Of a DNA stretch of 64,000 nt, positions 27,701-42,257 are shown one piece after another; positions within the stretch are counted from its first letter, which is position 1; each line of letters opens with the position of its first letter. The DNA lies in the NCBI GenBank assembly GCA_024760905.1, contig CM045729.1:53469580-53533579 (forward strand), in the 5' to 3' direction. The position numbers and the translations under genes are program-made. Below the pieces are notes generated by a model, which worked only from the letters and a program-made list of their open reading frames with translations, searched no databases and had not been told where the DNA came from. The DNA comes from Plotosus lineatus (taxonomy: Eukaryota; Chordata; Actinopteri; Siluriformes; Plotosidae).

Positions 27701-30700
27701 TTGAGTACATTCATTCATTCGTTTTCTGTAACCGCTTAATCTTGATTAGGGTTGTGGGGAGGCTGGTGCCCATCCCAACCGACTCCGGGCAAGGGTAAAG
27801 TACACCCTGGACAACTCACCAGGCCATTGCAGGGCAGAAACACACTGACAGCTACATAGCCTACAGTTGAAGGTCAGCATTGGTTCTCTTACAGCCTCAC
27901 ACCATAGACAGTGAAAAACATGGCTGGCCCTTGTATCCCCAGTGCAGCTCACTGGGTTATCAGTGACATGTTGAGAGTTGGGCTTGAACCCCCAACCATC
28001 GGATCAGTGATCCAGCACCTTACCACCCGGCCACCACTGATTTACTTTTATGATTATATAAACAGAGGCTAGTTTCCAGACTATCCAAACACATTAAATG
28101 ATGAAGGTACATCGCTGAATGGCAAAATACCCAAAAGCAACAATGTTTTTGCATTCTAGATAGAATGATGACAATGTGTGTTAGTTATAGAATTAGGAAA
28201 TAAGCTATGATTCTCTCTACAGATTTGACACCATGTGCATATAATGCACATATTAAACAGTAACTCTTGCACATAATCATGAAAGCAAGTGTTCTTTTTG
28301 GGTCTAGCCAATTCGAGCCACAGCACACTGAAGACAGTGAATCATAGTGGCACAAACATCAGGAAGGTTTCTCACACTACAGTGTTGGGCCTATTTATCA
28401 CATCACATCACTGGGACCATGGATCCATTTGAATAGATCAGAACACTTGGAGGTCATGTTGCATCATGCTGAAGAAATGCCCTTGAAATGTTTTTTCCAA
28501 CAAGACAACGACCCCAAACACACCAGTAAACGGACAACATCTTGGTTCCAGACTAACAAGGTTGGCGTTACGGCACAGCCGGTCCCATCCCCGGTCCTTT
28601 AATCCAATAGAAAATTTGTGGGGTGATGCCAAAAATGCAGTTTCTGAGGCAAAACCATGAAAATCAGAATATAATCGTGGAATGTAGTCCAATCATCGTG
28701 GGCTGGAAAACCTGCTCACAGGTGCCACAAGATGGTTGACTCCGTGCAAGACATGCACAGCAGTTCTCAGAAACAATGTTTATAAAACTAAATATTTAGT
28801 TCAGTGATTCAAAGGAAAGCAAAATCTTACAGCATTTTTCCATTTATCCAGTAAATGTACGAGTCTGTAAAGAAGAAAGCAGATGCTGCTTTCCTTTTTC
28901 TTTTTTTTTTCAAAATAGTCAAATATTCACTTTTCTTCAATTTCTTTAAATGAGTAACAAATTTGATTTTTTTTTTTTCATGTTTTGATTTGGAATAGAA
29001 TGTGTAGTGTTTCCAATGCATTCGTGTGTATGGAAACAAAAGCTATAAGATTTGAAGCTTTATTCACTTTTTAAACACACTGGTATTATTTTAAACAAAA
29101 CTGTACACAGTTTATAGAAAGCAGGACATCATTAATACCAACCCATGTGTACACGAAGGCTGCACAGTATGACGAGGAACGTGAGCGCCCCCTCTAACAT
29201 AGGTCGTTCTTGTTCTGCGTCCAGCACTGCATTCTGGTGCTGTGATGCCATCGTTAACAAGTCCACTACTTTAAACCTAGCATGTATGCATAAAACAAAA
29301 CTTTGAACTGGAAAAGAGCATGGACTATCATTTCATTTCAATACAAAATGCACAGTCTTGTTAAAAAATAACATGATCATATACTTTTATTTCAATCTTT
29401 CACAAGATGGGACACAAGGACAATGGATGGCAAAGCAGAAAGCAGTGAAAGTATGCAGAAGTTTCTGAGCCACACCTCTCAAACACTGAAGAAATAAAGT
29501 AGTCTGGATCTAGTCGTGACGCACACACCTGGAAGAAAAACAGGAAAAGAAAAAAAAAAACAACATTTTATTTATTTTTACAGTATTCAAAACAACTCCA
29601 GTGGCCGTTATTCTGCAGGGCTGTGTGCATATGAAATATTATGCAAACTCAGTGGGGATGTGTTACATTTTAAACAGTGACTGTTAAACCCCGATAAAAT
29701 TTGCCATTTTCAGTCAGTGCAGTTATTTGACTGAATATTTATATAGACAAGCCCAATAGAATTACACTTATTTGTGCTGTACTGCATTCGATTAATGCAT
29801 TTATGAAAACATAAGATGGGTTAATTTCAATCAACATTTTTAATTCTGAAGACAAAGGAAAGAAACAGGAAAATGTGTGTCAAGTGGAAACAGAAGAAGT
29901 GAATAGAAGAATGCATGGAGCTGACCACAATAGTGGAAAACGTAGCTCGATGAGATGAAGCAGAGAATACATATGGGTCAAGATGCAAAAGGAGAAGCAC
30001 TTTTTGTGAATTTGGAAAAGTTTGCCTACATTTGCAAAGGCAGTGGTGGCCTGGAGGTAAGGTGATGGATCACTGATCCCAAGGTTGTGGGTTCAAGCCC
30101 CACTCAGTTCAGTTCATTTTCTGTAACCACTTAATCCTAATTAGGGTTGCGAGGAGGCTGGTGCCCATCCCAGCCGAATCCGGGCAAGGGCAGAGTACAC
30201 CCTGGAGAGCTCGCTAGGCCATCGCAGGGTGGAAACACGCTGACAGCTATGCAGCTACTCTTGTAGAAAGTCAGTAATGGTTCTTTTACAGCCTCACACC
30301 ATAGACAGTGAGAGACATGGCCAACCTTTTTCAGGGAGACAATGACAATCCGAGGAGAGTGGGGCTTGCCCCCAGTGCAGCTAACTGGGTTATCAAAGGC
30401 TGGCCATGTCTCTCATTGTTTATGGTGTGAGGCATGTAAAAGAACCCTTGCTGACTTTTGTAAAGAGTAGCTGTCAGTGTGTTTTTGCCCTGCGATGACC
30501 TGTACCCTTCCCTCGCCCAGAGTCAGCCGAGATGGGTGCCAGACTCCCCATAACCCGAATTGGTATTCAGCGGTTAAGAAAATGAATGAATGAAATTTGC
30601 ATAATAAATGAAGATTAAAAGTCTGTGTAGATGTTTTAAAGCCCACACCAAGCCAGGCCAGGTAAAATAAACCATATCGGCCAAAAAACTAAAGGAAAAG

Positions 30701-31585
30701 AGGCACAATTGTGGATGAACACCACAGCATAAGCTCATCGCACCAATAGCGGAATGAGCTTAAAAAAAAAAAAAAAAAAACCTCAAGCACAAAAAGCAAC
30801 TGTTTTTCAATTTCTCTCTAATAATACCCCGCAATACATATGCCTTCTAGACACCTAGTAACCCATTTATTCAGGATCATCTCACCGTAGTTGGGCCAAA
30901 TCAGCTGTTACTACACACTCAGTAGTCCAAACCAAGTATTATCTTTCGACCTACAACTGTTTTTGCCTGAATCTTTGTGTTTGGTAGAAATTTCAAGATA
31001 AAATCCTGCTACCAGAGTTGGGCTTTGAGCAAGGAAGAGTGTTGGATTTTGAAGCGGATCCAGATGAAATTCTAGATCCAAGAATTTAAGGATTCTTAAC
31101 ACATTGTGAGATAGGATGAGTTTTTCAAAAGGGCTGTATTTCAGCAGCCACAGAAGCAGGTGATATGCTGCTAAACAGTCACCCATCACTTAATACTTTC
31201 ATGATAAGCTGAGAAAAATCAAGATTTAAAAGTGCTTCAATTATCCAAAAAAGCAACCAGTCATGTTTTAAATAGAGTGCTACCTCTTGCGTCACGTTAT
31301 TTAACTTGAAATGACACCATGAACCAAGCTACAATAAATGATATATGACAGATCACAGTACAAATAATTGAAGCCCACAGATGGCCAATCGGCATAGGTT
31401 TGCCAATGTTAAAGTCATTAAACAGTCCTTTATCAACAGTGATTATACAATAATACCTGTAACAGGAAGATGTCTGGGTCAATCATAGAGTTGCAGAAGT
31501 GTGACTGAACATAGGTCATAGCCTGCCCTTTAATCTGTAAGCCATTCCTCACCCACATGTTACTGTGAATCTCAGACAGACATGC

Positions 31586-31618
<33 letters not shown>

Positions 31619-32926
31619 TTAATAATCACAGCAGCACAGTCCAAAATACAGCAGGAATATGTCCATCGTAGGAAAGACGTAAAAAAGGTGAAGCATTATA
31701 GTCCACCAATCTAAAAATGCACCTGCCCATGACAATTTTTGTGACCGTAAACCCCAAAAAAGGACCCCTTTTTTTTTTTTTTTTTTAATTTTGCTATAGT
31801 GTACTCATCCCACAAGGCAAATTATTACCTCTGCATTTAATCCACACACAAAATCAGAGATCAGTTGAGGGTTAGGTGCCTTGTTCAAGGAGACTTCAGC
31901 AATTGGCATTAGTTGCACTTTCCCTTCCTCCACATTCATGGCTGAAGTGTCCTTGAGTAAAGTACCTAACCCCCAACTGCTTCCTGTGCATCCCAACACA
32001 AGTGGCAGACGTGCTCACTTTGGATGGGTTCAATGCAGAGGCAATTATTTCCCTTACAGGATTAATACAGTATAAATCACTCATTCATGAGTGAGCCACA
32101 AACTAATTTAAGTCGTCTGGTGGCTAACGTCCATTTCAGCCGACTCTGGGTGAGAACAGGGTATACCCTGGAAAGTTTGCCAGGCCATCACACTGCCAGC
32201 ACTTACACAACCATTCATACAGTACATCAACATTGTTGGGTGCAAATACATTAATTATTGTGGGTTTAAAATATATTAAAAAAGGACAATGCTATAAAAG
32301 GGAACTCCCTTCAAGTATTTGTGATCCAAGCCATATAAAATTATTAATTCCATATGGAGATGCTCATTAATTCTTCCACTAATCTATTAGCATCTGCATG
32401 CCACTGCTTTTCATTGTTCATGCAACAGTTGACAAAGATCTCTTTATCTTTTCAACCAACAAGGCTCTGACATCAGTACAAGGAAAGCTCATCTATATCA
32501 GTACAGTAATTTCATCAACAAGGGCCGAGATACCCCCTCCCCCGTCACTTGGTGTTACATGGAGCAAGAGAAAAGACCTTCCTGGTGAGCATCTATCCAA
32601 GCTCTAGGTGTCAAGTTACCTGGATCTGAAGAGGATGCACCATAATCTTCATCAGCATTTCCTGATCAGGAAGGAGACTGTCCAAGTCCAGTCCTTGACA
32701 CTTCACAGCCTGAGAGACAGGGATCATATCAGATTTTCTAAATACCAATTTATAACAAACACCAACTCAGCAAAATATGTACATCTCCATCGAGAAATAA
32801 ATTAATATTGTGTGGCATCATCTCTATGCAAATACTGACAAAATTCAATCTGGTTACCTTGCTAAGGAACATGGCATAGTAGCGATGTAATGGCAAATGA
32901 AATGTTAACTGATTCGGAGCCGGCTG

Positions 32927-32963
<37 letters not shown>

Positions 32964-35900
32964 AAAAAAGAGGGAGAGAATAAACATTTTTGGCCTGTGC
33001 AGAAACAGGTCAAACCTCATTCTACAAGAGGAACAACCCTGCAATAAATGAAAACACTGAAAATAAAATACCTCATCAACAAAGCCAATGGCATCAAACC
33101 ACATCTGTAATGTCTCCAGACAGTAGCGTGCCACTGTTTTAGTGTACTCCTGTGTTTCCTGTCAAATCAGTCACAAACATCCTGTACATGAACAGTGACT
33201 CTTTGTATCACTTCCGAATTGTATTAATCCATTAAAATATAAAGAACTGGCTTATTACAAGAGATCGGACATGTTTCTGTCAGGGTGAATAATGCCTTTA
33301 AAAGGAGCAGGTTAATGTGCATTTAAAACAGAGTAACAGTATCCAATCAGGACATTACTTTGACTTTGCAGTGTGTCAGAAGCCCCCACATGGGCTGAGC
33401 ACAGGCCTCTAATTCAGCAGCAAACGCCGCATAATACGTCTGTGATTCAAATTCCACATGCTCGTTCAGCTCCCTCTTGTTCAGATTCATTCCTGAAAAG
33501 AGATGGGGGGGGAAACCAGATAATGTACAAAATAGGTCAACAAAACATTAATGCGGACTACAAACACACATGAAATTGGAGTGAGATTGAAACAATTTAT
33601 AAATACATGGAAAAAAGCCTGTACACACACTTTTCCCTTCATCCATTCTCCTGAATTTGTAGGGTGGATAATAAGAGCAGAAACAGAACAATGGACGGAG
33701 TATTCATTTACAGTACTAGACATCCACCAAGCCCAAGCTGCATAACTGTTTGTATACAAATGCTAGACTTGTGCCTTTAAAATAATAATCTTTAAGCCCT
33801 TTTCAAAATTTTGACCACAGTATGAAGAAAAAGAAACGCAAACTAGAAAACAAGATTATATTTACATATTTTAACCACGATGGAGACTGGTGAGGTAATA
33901 AGCACCATGGAATGCAGAGCTTAGAAAGCTATATACTGTATGATATGGAAATGTGAGAAAACCTAAATAAAGGAGTGTTCACACATCAATTCAAAGTTTG
34001 AGTGAAAACAATAAGGGTATACAAGAAAAATGGACAAAAACGAAAAGTTTACACTTTACATATTTTAACTGAGACAGATACCATACCCATGACCTGTGTA
34101 CGCTGTATGAGCTGCGGGGATAACGGGAGGGATTTTAGCATTATCATTCAGAAGTTAGTCTACATACTAAATGAATACTGATCTTAAGGTTTTTGCACAA
34201 TAATTTAAATTTTTGTATATACACTACATAAAAAAAAAAAATCAATGTTTATTTTTTCAAATTTAAAGCACAAGTATGAGAATACTGCCTGCTTGTGTGC
34301 TCATGTTATAAATTCTGAGTATCACATTTTGATATCCACTTGGAATGATGATTTATTATCCCAAAATAGCATAATAATCAGACCACTCCATTTCCAAACT
34401 GCAATACAATTAGCCCGCCTACTTACAAAACCCTCTGGGTACGAAAACTCCAGGTTACGAAAAACATTTTCCTAAGTTTCCATCCTCTGTATACGAAAAC
34501 GGCTTCCTCTTATGAAAAGTGCCAAACCCCATTCAAAAATTCAAACACACCATTCAAAATTCAAACCATGCATGAGTTGCTCTCTCATTGGCTGTCTGCC
34601 AACATCACGCTGGCCTCCCATTGGCCAGGAGGCAGCTGAACTGTACCCATACTTCCTGTTTGTCACACACGTGAGAGAGGAGCGTTGAACAGGAATGTTG
34701 GCTCGTGAGTTCTTTTTGAGTGACCATTGTAGTGTTATATTTTGTTATCCATTATGGACCCGGAAAATACTGAAAAGCCGAAAGACAGTGATGGAGATTA
34801 TTTTGGCACGATATTGAAGTAGAAGAAGCATGGAACCAGAGTGCTCCATGGGACAAGACCTCCTCCGATCTCGCCAGGAAGCAAGTTAATATTGAATCAG
34901 GACCTCTGATCTTTCAAACAAGAACTGTAAGTCTGCTTTAAATAAAACATCCCGTGCATTTAAACACAATTTCTCCGTCAGCTCCGGGCTGCATGTGGGC
35001 GGAGCCCACATTCGGCAAAACACGCCAGAGTTTTGTGTGTGTGTGTGTGTGTGTGAAAGAGAGAGATAAAGAGAGACAGTGTGTGTGCGCATACGCGAGT
35101 GTGTGTGTGTGTGTGTGTGTGTGCGTGCACGAGAGACTGCGTACAGAGTCAGTCAGAGATGAAAGGAGGCGTTCTTTACTCAAGTTTTTTAATTTACACT
35201 CTTAAGTTGTTTAATTCAGTAAATGTTTAATAAATATGGCACGCTCCGCCGAATGTGAGCAAAACGCGGCTCATCCGGACCGCCGATCCCGCAAGGATAC
35301 GAGTTAAAGTTGAGTTTGGACCTCCAATCTGTCAAGCAGGGAATGTGCTTTGAATTCCCGGTCTTAAAATGCTCCGGTGTCCTGCGTGTGGGTGGAGCCC
35401 GCATTCAGCAGAGCGCACCACACAATACACATGTGTATTGTGTGAGAGAGAGAGAGAGACAGTGTTGTGTGTGCATTAATAAAAAAATTTAATAATGGTT
35501 TAATTAATAAATGTAAATAAAATGGTTTAATATGTTAATAACATTTTTAAATGGTTTAATAAATAATTTACTTTTAATACACATTTCATACAAAATTGGT
35601 GTACTTTTATAATTTTTAAAGGGTTTATGGGATAGTCTTGGGAGCCTTGGAACGAAAAAGACGTTTTACATGCAAAATGCGCCTCTACTTATGAAACCTC
35701 CACGTTACAAAAAAGGCACTGGAACGGATTCATTTCGTAAGTAAGGGGCCGACTGTATATGAAAGTGACACATTCTGATTGGTAATATCTCAGAATAATA
35801 ATTATTGAATGAGGTGATGACATGCAGAATTATTTGGATTAAGGGGATTTTATGTGCTAAGGCGGTTAACACCCATTCCATATCTGACCAACTCCCTACA

Positions 35901-38900
35901 GAATACAAAGGCCAAGTACTTTAAGCAGCAAGAAAGGTCGTAGTTTGATTCCTGAGCTTGGGGTGGGGTTTGCATGCTCTCCCTTTACTTGCATGGGGTT
36001 CGTCTGGGTACTCCGGTTAGCCTCAACCAAAAACATGCACAGTCGACCAATTGATGGTTTCACATTGGCCCTTGATGTTAGTATGATGCAACAAGTGTGA
36101 TGCCGCTTCTGTTTAGGGTGTACCCTGCCCTCCCTCACCCAAGGTCAGCTGACAGGCACGGTATTCATGAGAATAGGGACAGCTAGCAGTCTTGGCTTTT
36201 TTTGTCTTCTGCAAGTTTGGTTATAGTCAGCCCCCTACTTACAAAACCCCCTGGATATGAAAATTCCGGGTTACGAAAAACATTTTCCTAAGTTTTCGTC
36301 CCCGGGATACGAAAACAACCTCCTCACAAAAAGCGCCAAATGCGCCATTCAAACGTGCCAAGCAAAATCTCTCACGATGCGCGAGTTGCTCCCTCATTGG
36401 CTGTCTCCCAACATCCCGCCCCGTTGGCCTCCCATTGGCCAGGAGGCAGCTGAATGTTACCCATACTTCCTGTTTGTCACACGCGTGAAGGAGAGTTGAC
36501 TGTTGGCTTGTTTTGAGATTGATCATGTAGCGTAATATTTCGTTATCGCCAAAACCCCTCTACAATCGGGACGGTATTGAACCAGAAGGAGACCTTAAAG
36601 CAGAAATACAGTGACTGAGACGATTATTTCGGCACGATATTAAAACAGAGTGCTTCGTGGGAGAAGACCTCCGGTCTCACAAGGAAGCAGGCTAATATTG
36701 AATGAGGACTTCTGATCTTTCAAATAGGTACTGTAATTCTGCTTTAAATAAAACATCCTGTCCATTTAAACATTTAAATAGAATTGTGCCATCAGCTGCA
36801 TGTTGCGTGTGTGCGAGCGAGAGAGAGAGAGAGACTGCCTACAGAGTCAGAGATGAATTGTGGCATAACTGTTTAGTTTTTTAAGTTGTTTAATTCAGTA
36901 AATGTTTAATAAATGTGGTGCACTTGCCGAATGTGAGCAAAACGCAGCTCATCTGGACCTCCAATCCCTCAAAGAATCAAGTTAAAGTTGAGTTTGGACC
37001 TCCAATCTGTCAAGCATGGAATGCACTTTGAATTCCATGTCATAAAATGCTCCACTGTCCTGCTTGTGGGTGGGGCCAGCATTCAAGCGCCACAATAAAA
37101 CATTTCATGTGTATACAGTACAATTTAATGTGTACTGTATTGTGTGTGAGAGAGAGGGAGAGACAGGTGGGTGTTAATAAAATGTTTAATTAATAAATGT
37201 TAATAAAATGTTTAAATTGTTTAATAAATAATTTCCTTTTACTTTTAACATATTTCATACAAAACTGGTGTACTTGTATCATTTTTAAAGGGTTTATGGG
37301 GTAGTCTTGAGAGCCTTGGAACGAATCAGGCATTTTACATGTAAAATGCGCCTCTACTTACGAAACTTGTGATACGAAAAAGGCTCTGGAACGGATTCAT
37401 TTCATAAATAGGTGGCCAACTGTATTGTACACCATTTCTATACTGTAAATTTAATTTAGTTCACACATTTGTGGGACAGTCCTGATACACCAGCAAAATT
37501 GATTTTCCGGCACCTGCTTCATCCTGAAAGGTGCCATATAATTGGAAACAGTCTGTACATGCACTGTTCTGTTAAAATGCTATTAAATGCCTATCACTTT
37601 CATTTTTATTTAGAACAAAACAAATCCAGGTATACAGGGATCTCTCACTTTGCGCGGTTAATTTGGACCGAGATCCCCCTGCCCATGACCACCGAATTCC
37701 ATGAAGTAGGATCACCACCCCACCAACATATACGTACATGTATATGTGTATGTAATATCAATAAATACATATTCAATGCTATCAATACTTATAACAATTA
37801 AACATTTAAAAATAATGCATAAAAGATGTAAATAAGATATAAATACAGACACGCATGCAGATACGTGTGCACACACGCAGATGCGCACCTCACAAAAATG
37901 TAACTAGTTTTAATGGGAGATTTTGGGGTGCTTTTTTGTTTGTTTTTTTTTGTTTTTTTTGCTTAATTGGTCTTGTTTTTGTGGAATTTTCCTTAACTTT
38001 TTCCCATATTCTTCCTTAATTTCCTTATTTTTTAATTCGATAACCATTAAAAAAAAATAATTAAAAAAATTGCGATGCACTGAAGCCACATGAATTGAAG
38101 CGCGAAGTAGTGAAGGATCCCTGTAATAGCGTATCACAGCAAAACTGAAATTTCATAACCACTAAAGTGACAATGAAACTGACCTTGAAAAAAGGAGACA
38201 AAGCTCATCCAGAGCATGAGTAGTGAGTGATCCTCCAGAAAGCGTTTGGCTACACTTTGGTGAGAGAGAATATTAATAAAATCGCTAACTAAAGGCCAGT
38301 AGGTGTTATTCTTCAACAAGGCTTCACCACAGTTCACCACCACATGACGACTGTTCACTTCATCTACAAAAAAATAAAAAAAGAAAGCGTAATTTAACTA
38401 AGATTTCAAAGGAGAAAAGCTATTTTAACTGGTTTACTAAGTCCTGTGCATTCACCAGTTTTATTTTATTATATTTTTGGCCTGGAGAACCCTAGTGTAA
38501 TTTCAATGTAATCCTGCCCCAAACACATTTTTATTAATAATAACTAAAGTTTTTTTTTTTGTTTTTTTTTAAATGCATCAACCAGATGTGAAGTTTTGAT
38601 AGCCACTTGACATTCTGACACACCAGTCTCTGAACTAGTAAATCAACTCAGATTGGTAGACTTTAAACATGTAGACCAGTTTACCATCTTGATAAATAAA
38701 CTGGCAACATACCAAACATCAACTGGGCAGCTTCCCTTTTTTATTTTTTAATTTTTATTATTAAAGCCGTTTTCACAAAATGTGTTTTTGACAGAAATAA
38801 AAAGTAAGAAGGGGAAACCTGACCCACTCTACTTACCTTTATGGGAAGGAGAAGAAAAGAAAAAAAACAACTTCTTTACACACACACACACATGAATTGC

Positions 38901-41900
38901 ATTCACTGAGATTTCCCAGACTGCTGTGCACTTCACTCATCTTTGGTACAAGTTTGTCTTGATTAGTCAAATCTATTGTCAAAGTGGGGTTAAAGAGCTA
39001 TATCTCTCCGACTAAATTAAGCCAATTAAAGAGCTAAATCTTTCCATTTCATGTTTATACAGGCCCAGTTCATCCATCTCAGAAATGCACTTTATAGGCA
39101 CAAAACAACCACTCTCAACATCAACAATGAAGACCAGCATGCATGTTTACCTTGCAGTTCACTCTTAATAAGGCAGCTCTCCATCATGTAGAGCAGAACA
39201 GTGACCATGATGTCCAGCAGCTGGCACTCCTCAGTGACATGGCGTGCTAACTCTTCATTACTGAATAGCTGTACGCTGATATGAACTATCCGATTGGACA
39301 TCGTGTCAGATTCATGACTCTTCATCAGAGTCTTCATGATAAAGGCATAGTGCTGAACAAAGGTTTTAGTGAAAGTGATCTAAAATGGAGTTAAAAAGCT
39401 TATGAAATGTTCCATCCACTTAATACATTATAGTTATAACAATTATTTTAATATATAGAAGGAAATTACTGCAACAAATGCTCTGAAATTAAGTAAAATA
39501 AAAACTTACAAAACTGTACATGAGCAGAGTTTACCGTTTTAATTAGGCGATTACAATAGCTAAACAAATATTAAAAATTTGAGCAGACTGCTTGGGTATG
39601 AAAGATGTACCTTATAGTCTTGATCTGGCAACATGTTGAGTAAAAAAGTAACCATCTTCTGTGGAAACTCATATTTAATAGTCCAAAACAATAACTCCTC
39701 TAAAAAACATTTATGTTTAAGACTATCCATTATAGATGGATCTACAAGAAATAAAACATCAGAATATCAGAAACTACTTTTTCGAGTTTAAGAAATGAAA
39801 GAGTTCAGTAAAAACAGTGCATGTAAGTAGTTCACCTTTGGTAGTGCTACTCAGTTTTACTCGCTTTCTCTGACCTACACTCTGCCCTCCATCCTGATCC
39901 TCCTGTTTAAATGAGAAAGATCTTAAACTTTGAGAAAGAACTCTTAAACTATCTTAAACTTTCTTATGGACGGCACTGAGCTTTAAAAAAATAATAATTT
40001 ATTTTTAAAAATTCTCTTAAATAACTGTTTTCATTAAAAAAAAAATCCATGTAAGGATGTTATCATCTTGAACTTCAGAAATCAAAACTGCTGTGGTGTA
40101 GTCGGTACATAAAAGTGCATTACAACAACGTATTAGTCTTGTGTAAATGTTTGTCTCAAAGCTGTTATAGGTCCATTCCAAAAACTATTTCAATCTTACT
40201 TCTTTATTTTCCTCATTTGGGCTGACTGCTGCTGTGGCCCCTGAAACAAACAAACAACAACAAAAAACATTCATTCATTTTCTGAACCGTTTAATCCTAA
40301 TTAGGGTCACGGGAAGACTAGCGCCGATTTCAGCCGACTCCGAGCGAGGGCGGGGTGCACCCTGGACTACTCTCGGGGCTATCGCAGGGCACACCTACAC
40401 AACCATTCATACCTCACATCTACGGGCAATTTGGAACAACCAATTAACCTACTGTGCATGTTTTTGGACTTGTTTTGCGGGAGGAAACCAAAGTACTCAG
40501 AGGAAACCCACAAACACGGGGAGAACATGCAAACTCCACACAGAAAAGCCCGAGCTGGGAATCAAACCCAGGACCCTCCTGCTGTGAGGCAGACGTGCTA
40601 ACCACTACATCACCATGCAGCCTAAGCCAAAAACAAAAAGGAACACGACATGACCAAACATGTAAAAAGTGTGCAAAAGAATTTTAAAAACGTTACACAT
40701 TTATAAACAAGCACAAGTGCCAACCAATAAGTTTTAGAAGAGTCACCCAGTAAGCCATGTGCGCCAGTCCCACTCCCGGCTGAAGCGTCTGTTGCACTTG
40801 CCCCTGTCAAACCTTTATCCTCCACAGACACCAGGCCAGAATTCTTAAGTGCAGACAGGTACTTCTCATAATTTCTCTTTGCATACACATTTTCCTCTTG
40901 CCCTATTGTCAAACAAAAATAACAAAATCTGTATCCATTAAACAGCCTACAAAAATAAACAAAAACAAACAAAACAAACAATTAACCTCATTAATGTCCA
41001 CCTTACCATTTAGATATTTAGAGAACTCATTTAGTTAAAATTTTTGATGCGAGTGCACTTTGAGATACTGATATTAAAGAAGCCTGACAATATGAACAAA
41101 CATACATTTTGGTGTTCGAACAGTGATGGATGAATGTATACATCACTAGCAACAGTCTCCTTTGCAGCCAAATTATTTGTATCACAGCAGAAGCATTTGT
41201 TATATGCCTTCTATGACTGTGTTGAGAGTGTGTGATGATGTGCAAGATTTCTCTCGTCCTATAGTGTTGGTCCATACATGAAAACAAAACTGCACAAATG
41301 GACATGCCTACCCATGCTCAGTTCTTTGAAGGTCTGTTGATTGGTTAAGATCTTTGTCAGAACTGTGCGCATGGCCCCACCCATTTTAGTGAGATCTTCG
41401 AGGAACGAGATCTGAGGTTCTAGCTGCTGAAGGACTTTCTGTAGATCTCTGTCTGTGGCAGATTCTGGAAAAACACAGTAACAACATGGCTCAGACCCAA
41501 AGTATTAGAAGAGGTTGAATCAGGTGACAGAACAAGAGTCAAGGAGTGAAAGAAAGACTAAAAAGACTGAGTCAGTGCTTCCCAGAAGTACACTTATTTT
41601 GCAAGTGCAGGAATTTGACTAATGTGCCTCACCTGACTCCGTGTAGCCGTCTCTCAGGTACTGTATTATGCTGATGATAAAACGAGGAAGAACCATCTCG
41701 GACATGAGCAGCAGATCTCTAGGTACAGATGGAACATTCTCTCCAGTTCTTAATCGATGCCTTCTGCAAAACCTGTCAAGTTAAGCATCAACATTTTAAT
41801 CAACATAATCAATTAAATTGATTATAATAAAATGTAACTGCACTTTTGACTGCACCAGGATAAAATATACTGTGGTGTGTATATATATATATTTTTTAAA

Positions 41901-42208
41901 CAAGCATCCTTTCCAAGGCATGTACAAAAGTTCTGAGAGATGTGTAAAATTAAGATGTTTGTGAAATTGCAGCACTGTTAAATTCCTTAAAAGGTGCTGA
42001 TTAATTTTCGATATAGTAGCACTGTCACTAATAAAAGTACATAAAAGATGGGTTTCAATCACCATGCAGATTCGAACACATCAATTCTATAATAAAAGCT
42101 AATTCACAGGCACTTGTACAAACATTACACTTATTTACTTACTACTTGCATGGTGTGATATGGATATTCTGGAGTATGGACCCTGACATGAAAACTCCAT
42201 ATTTAATT

Positions 42209-42257
<49 letters not shown>

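Noticed and set aside
33487..33759. Minus-strand open frame overlapping ubr3 exon 10's upstream intron
   Set aside because: It shares no frame with the exon and shows no splice support or similarity. It is a chance ORF.
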